Of a DNA stretch of 32,779 nucleotides, positions 31,252-32,779 are shown piece by piece; position 1 is the stretch's first letter; each line of letters starts with the position of its first letter. Position numbers and translations under genes: made by a program. The notes beneath the pieces were generated by a model. It was given only the letters and a program-made list of their open reading frames with translations, searched no databases and was not told the origin of the DNA. Origin of the DNA: CAZHOV01 sp964534315 (GTDB taxonomy: Bacteria > Bacteroidota > Bacteroidia > Chitinophagales > Saprospiraceae); contig CAZHOV010000049.1 of the NCBI GenBank assembly GCA_964534315.1, positions 1 to 32,779 of the forward strand, given 5' to 3'.

Positions 31252-32672
31252 TTGAAAAACGACGTTTGATTAAAAATCGAATCCATGGAACTACGGTAGG
31301 TCATAAATTGCTCCATTTGTTTAGGATTTAAGTTGGCGATTTTAGTAATGCGTCCTTCCTTGTAGTGGTCAACTTGCTTGCCGTTTTTCCAAAATCTGAA
31401 ACAGACGTGCGGCCCGGTTGCTAAGCCGGTAGAGCCTACATAACCAATTACATCTCCTTGTTTCACCCGTTTTCCTGGCTTAATCCCGGGAGCAAAATCC
31501 TGCATATGGAGGTATTGGGTGGAATAAACATTGGAATGCTTAATTTTTACATAATTTCCGTTATTTGTTTTGAAGCCGGCTATCGTTACAGTGCCATCAG
31601 CAACGGAGTAGATTTCAGTACCTTCCTTTGCGGCATAATCGGTACCAAGGTGAGGTATTTTAACTTTCTTGACCGGATGAACGCGCTCCAGATTGTATTT
31701 GGAAGAGATTCTTCCATACTTTATGGGAGACATGAGAAATTGCCTCTGTAATGGTTTAGCATAGTAGCTTAAATATTGCTCCTCTTTTCCGTTGTCAAAT
31801 AAAAACGCATAGTGGTTTTCTTTTCCGTTTTGGAAATAAATGGCGAGAATATTTCCGTGGTCTACTACTTCGCCATCGGCCAGTTCGGTTTCATAGATCA
31901 CCTTAAACTTATCTCCCGGTGCAACGTGGTAAAAGTCTACTGACCACTTGAGCACTTCAACCATTTTATCCATAATGTCAAGGTCGATATTATTTTCGTT
32001 TATAGCCTCCAGGAAGGTGGTCTGGATAATCCCGGATGAGACGTCCACCCGGGAGGTTGCTTTCTTAGTAATTTCTTCAACAGATACCGGGTAGCCAAGC
32101 GAGAATTGCAATACGCGGTAAGGAGTAGGTTCGTATTCGAACTGGACAATTTTATTTTTATTTTCTTTACTAGCCAATATTCGGTATTTGTTGGCTTTTT
32201 TAAGTTCATAAACCCCTTCTTTCCTGGCCAGGCTTTCAATAGCAGCTACGTCTTTTTCGGAAACGCGGTAGTCCTGGAAAAACTCTTTAAAGCTTTTGTC
32301 ACGGTCAATATAGCCTTCGTCTTTTATGGCATAGGCATCGAGTTTAGTACTTTTTTGGGCCTGTTGGGCCGGAGGAACTGCCGACGTATTTGCGTTAGTT
32401 GATGCGTCCGGACCTCCGGAAAATACAATAACTAATAGTACAACGAGAATAATAATAGGCACGCCAATGAAAACCGAAAGCTTGAGCAACTGGTTTTTCC
32501 GTTGGGTCTCTTCGAATCTCGATAGTAGTTCGGAGTACTTGTTTTCACGATTCACTTTTGGGTGAATCCTCAATTTGGGTTGGTTGGTTGTCTTTTGGGG
32601 AGAATTAGAAGATGAGGGGGAAGCTTTTTGATTTCCCTTTCGTTTGATTACTATCTTTCGTCTATTCTCCAT
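31248..32672 (-). CDS. M23-family metallopeptidase, membrane-anchored
   Basis: A 474-residue LytM-type cell-wall peptidase. A basic cytoplasmic N-terminus (RRKIVIKRK at 4-12) leads to a transmembrane helix (about 63-85), a periplasmic domain (about 110-305), and the M23 domain (about 318-435). Zinc ligands His341 and Asp345 lie in HLGTDYAA, His389 in YLHM, and the last motif is GPHVCF, where family members usually have His-x-His: Cys424 replaces the third zinc ligand. It may still bind zinc, or the protein may be a regulator of other amidases. Proteins of this layout act on peptidoglycan cross-links during growth or division. Convergent with and 4 bases overlapping the DUF4412 gene. Confidence 0.9.
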   Translation of the reverse strand: MENRRKIVIKRKGNQKASPSSSNSPQKTTNQPKLRIHPKVNRENKYSELLSRFEETQRKNQLLKLSVFIGVPIIILVVLLVIVFSGGPDASTNANTSAVPPAQQAQKSTKLDAYAIKDEGYIDRDKSFKEFFQDYRVSEKDVAAIESLARKEGVYELKKANKYRILASKENKNKIVQFEYEPTPYRVLQFSLGYPVSVEEITKKATSRVDVSSGIIQTTFLEAINENNIDLDIMDKMVEVLKWSVDFYHVAPGDKFKVIYETELADGEVVDHGNILAIYFQNGKENHYAFLFDNGKEEQYLSYYAKPLQRQFLMSPIKYGRISSKYNLERVHPVKKVKIPHLGTDYAAKEGTEIYSVADGTVTIAGFKTNNGNYVKIKHSNVYSTQYLHMQDFAPGIKPGKRVKQGDVIGYVGSTGLATGPHVCFRFWKNGKQVDHYKEGRITKIANLNPKQMEQFMTYRSSMDSIFNQTSFFN

Positions 32673-32779
32673 AATTTAGAACGTTAATTGGTTTTGATTA
32701 ATACGTTAGGTAAAGCTTATCCCCATCAGCGATTCTCGGTTTAGAATAAAATTTGGTTAAAAGATCAAAAAATATTAAT

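Overview
The window looks like chromosomal DNA of a Bacteroidota bacterium, most likely a gliding or filamentous relative of Saprospiria (Lewinella or Haliscomenobacter type). The evidence is a large secreted protein with SprB-type repeats and a gliding-motility/type IX secretion C-terminus, a PorP/SprF-family outer-membrane protein, a DUF4412 lipoprotein-like protein, Bacteroidota-type -7 boxes (TAnnTTTG) in front of genes, and a near absence of Shine-Dalgarno sequences. The species assignment is inference.

Region 1 (1-6254) is housekeeping: fabG-type ketoacyl-ACP reductase, an NRDE/TANGO2-like protein, a second short-chain dehydrogenase, an MlaE/MlaF lipid-transport permease and ATPase pair, tRNA-Leu(GAG), a Nudix hydrolase, a DUF151 (bifunctional nuclease family) protein with a UVR motif, and a Fur-family regulator. 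The spacers carry short tandem repeats (CCCTGAAA, ACATTGC, GTGGAAA).

Region 2 (about 6255-23599) is the remarkable part. After an 816-base leader without genes comes a run of nine same-strand genes: an E1-like ThiF-fold adenylating enzyme, a small ubiquitin-like protein, an E2-like conjugating protein with HPN and a catalytic-type Cys, two single-pass membrane proteins of related design, a third of the same design whose cytoplasmic end is a JAMM/JAB deubiquitinase-type domain, and a polytopic protein with periplasmic VWA, a cytoplasmic RING/U-box-like Cys segment and a C-terminal FHA domain. Two type IX/gliding-type genes follow: a 1146-residue SprB-repeat adhesin and a long PorP/SprF protein with a coiled-coil extension. 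I read this as a membrane-anchored ubiquitin-like conjugation and deconjugation system. Cell-surface or periplasmic sensing parts would be linked through single transmembrane helices to cytoplasmic E1, E2, ubiquitin-like protein, JAB peptidase and possibly an E3-like element. The three single-pass proteins end, on the periplasmic side, in a module resembling one SprB repeat, which ties them in sequence style to the adhesin downstream.

Region 3 (23600-32779) holds a voltage-gated-type potassium channel, a hairpin-forming (MITE-like) element with about 20-base inverted ends, a minus-strand pair (nSTAND-like ATPase, then TerB-like protein), a divergent plus-strand pair (PAAR spike-tip protein, DUF4157 protein with HEAAH), a BASS-family transporter, a DUF4412 protein and an M23 peptidase. 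The ATPase, PAAR and DUF4157 genes are typical companions of contractile injection systems, but no sheath, tube or baseplate gene is in the window. A short basic motif of the form R-K/R-K-I-V-I-K/N recurs at the E2 C-terminus, the ATPase C-terminus and the M23 N-terminus, with looser versions in the TerB and JAB proteins. All copies are predicted cytoplasmic, which hints that regions 2 and 3 may be functionally connected.
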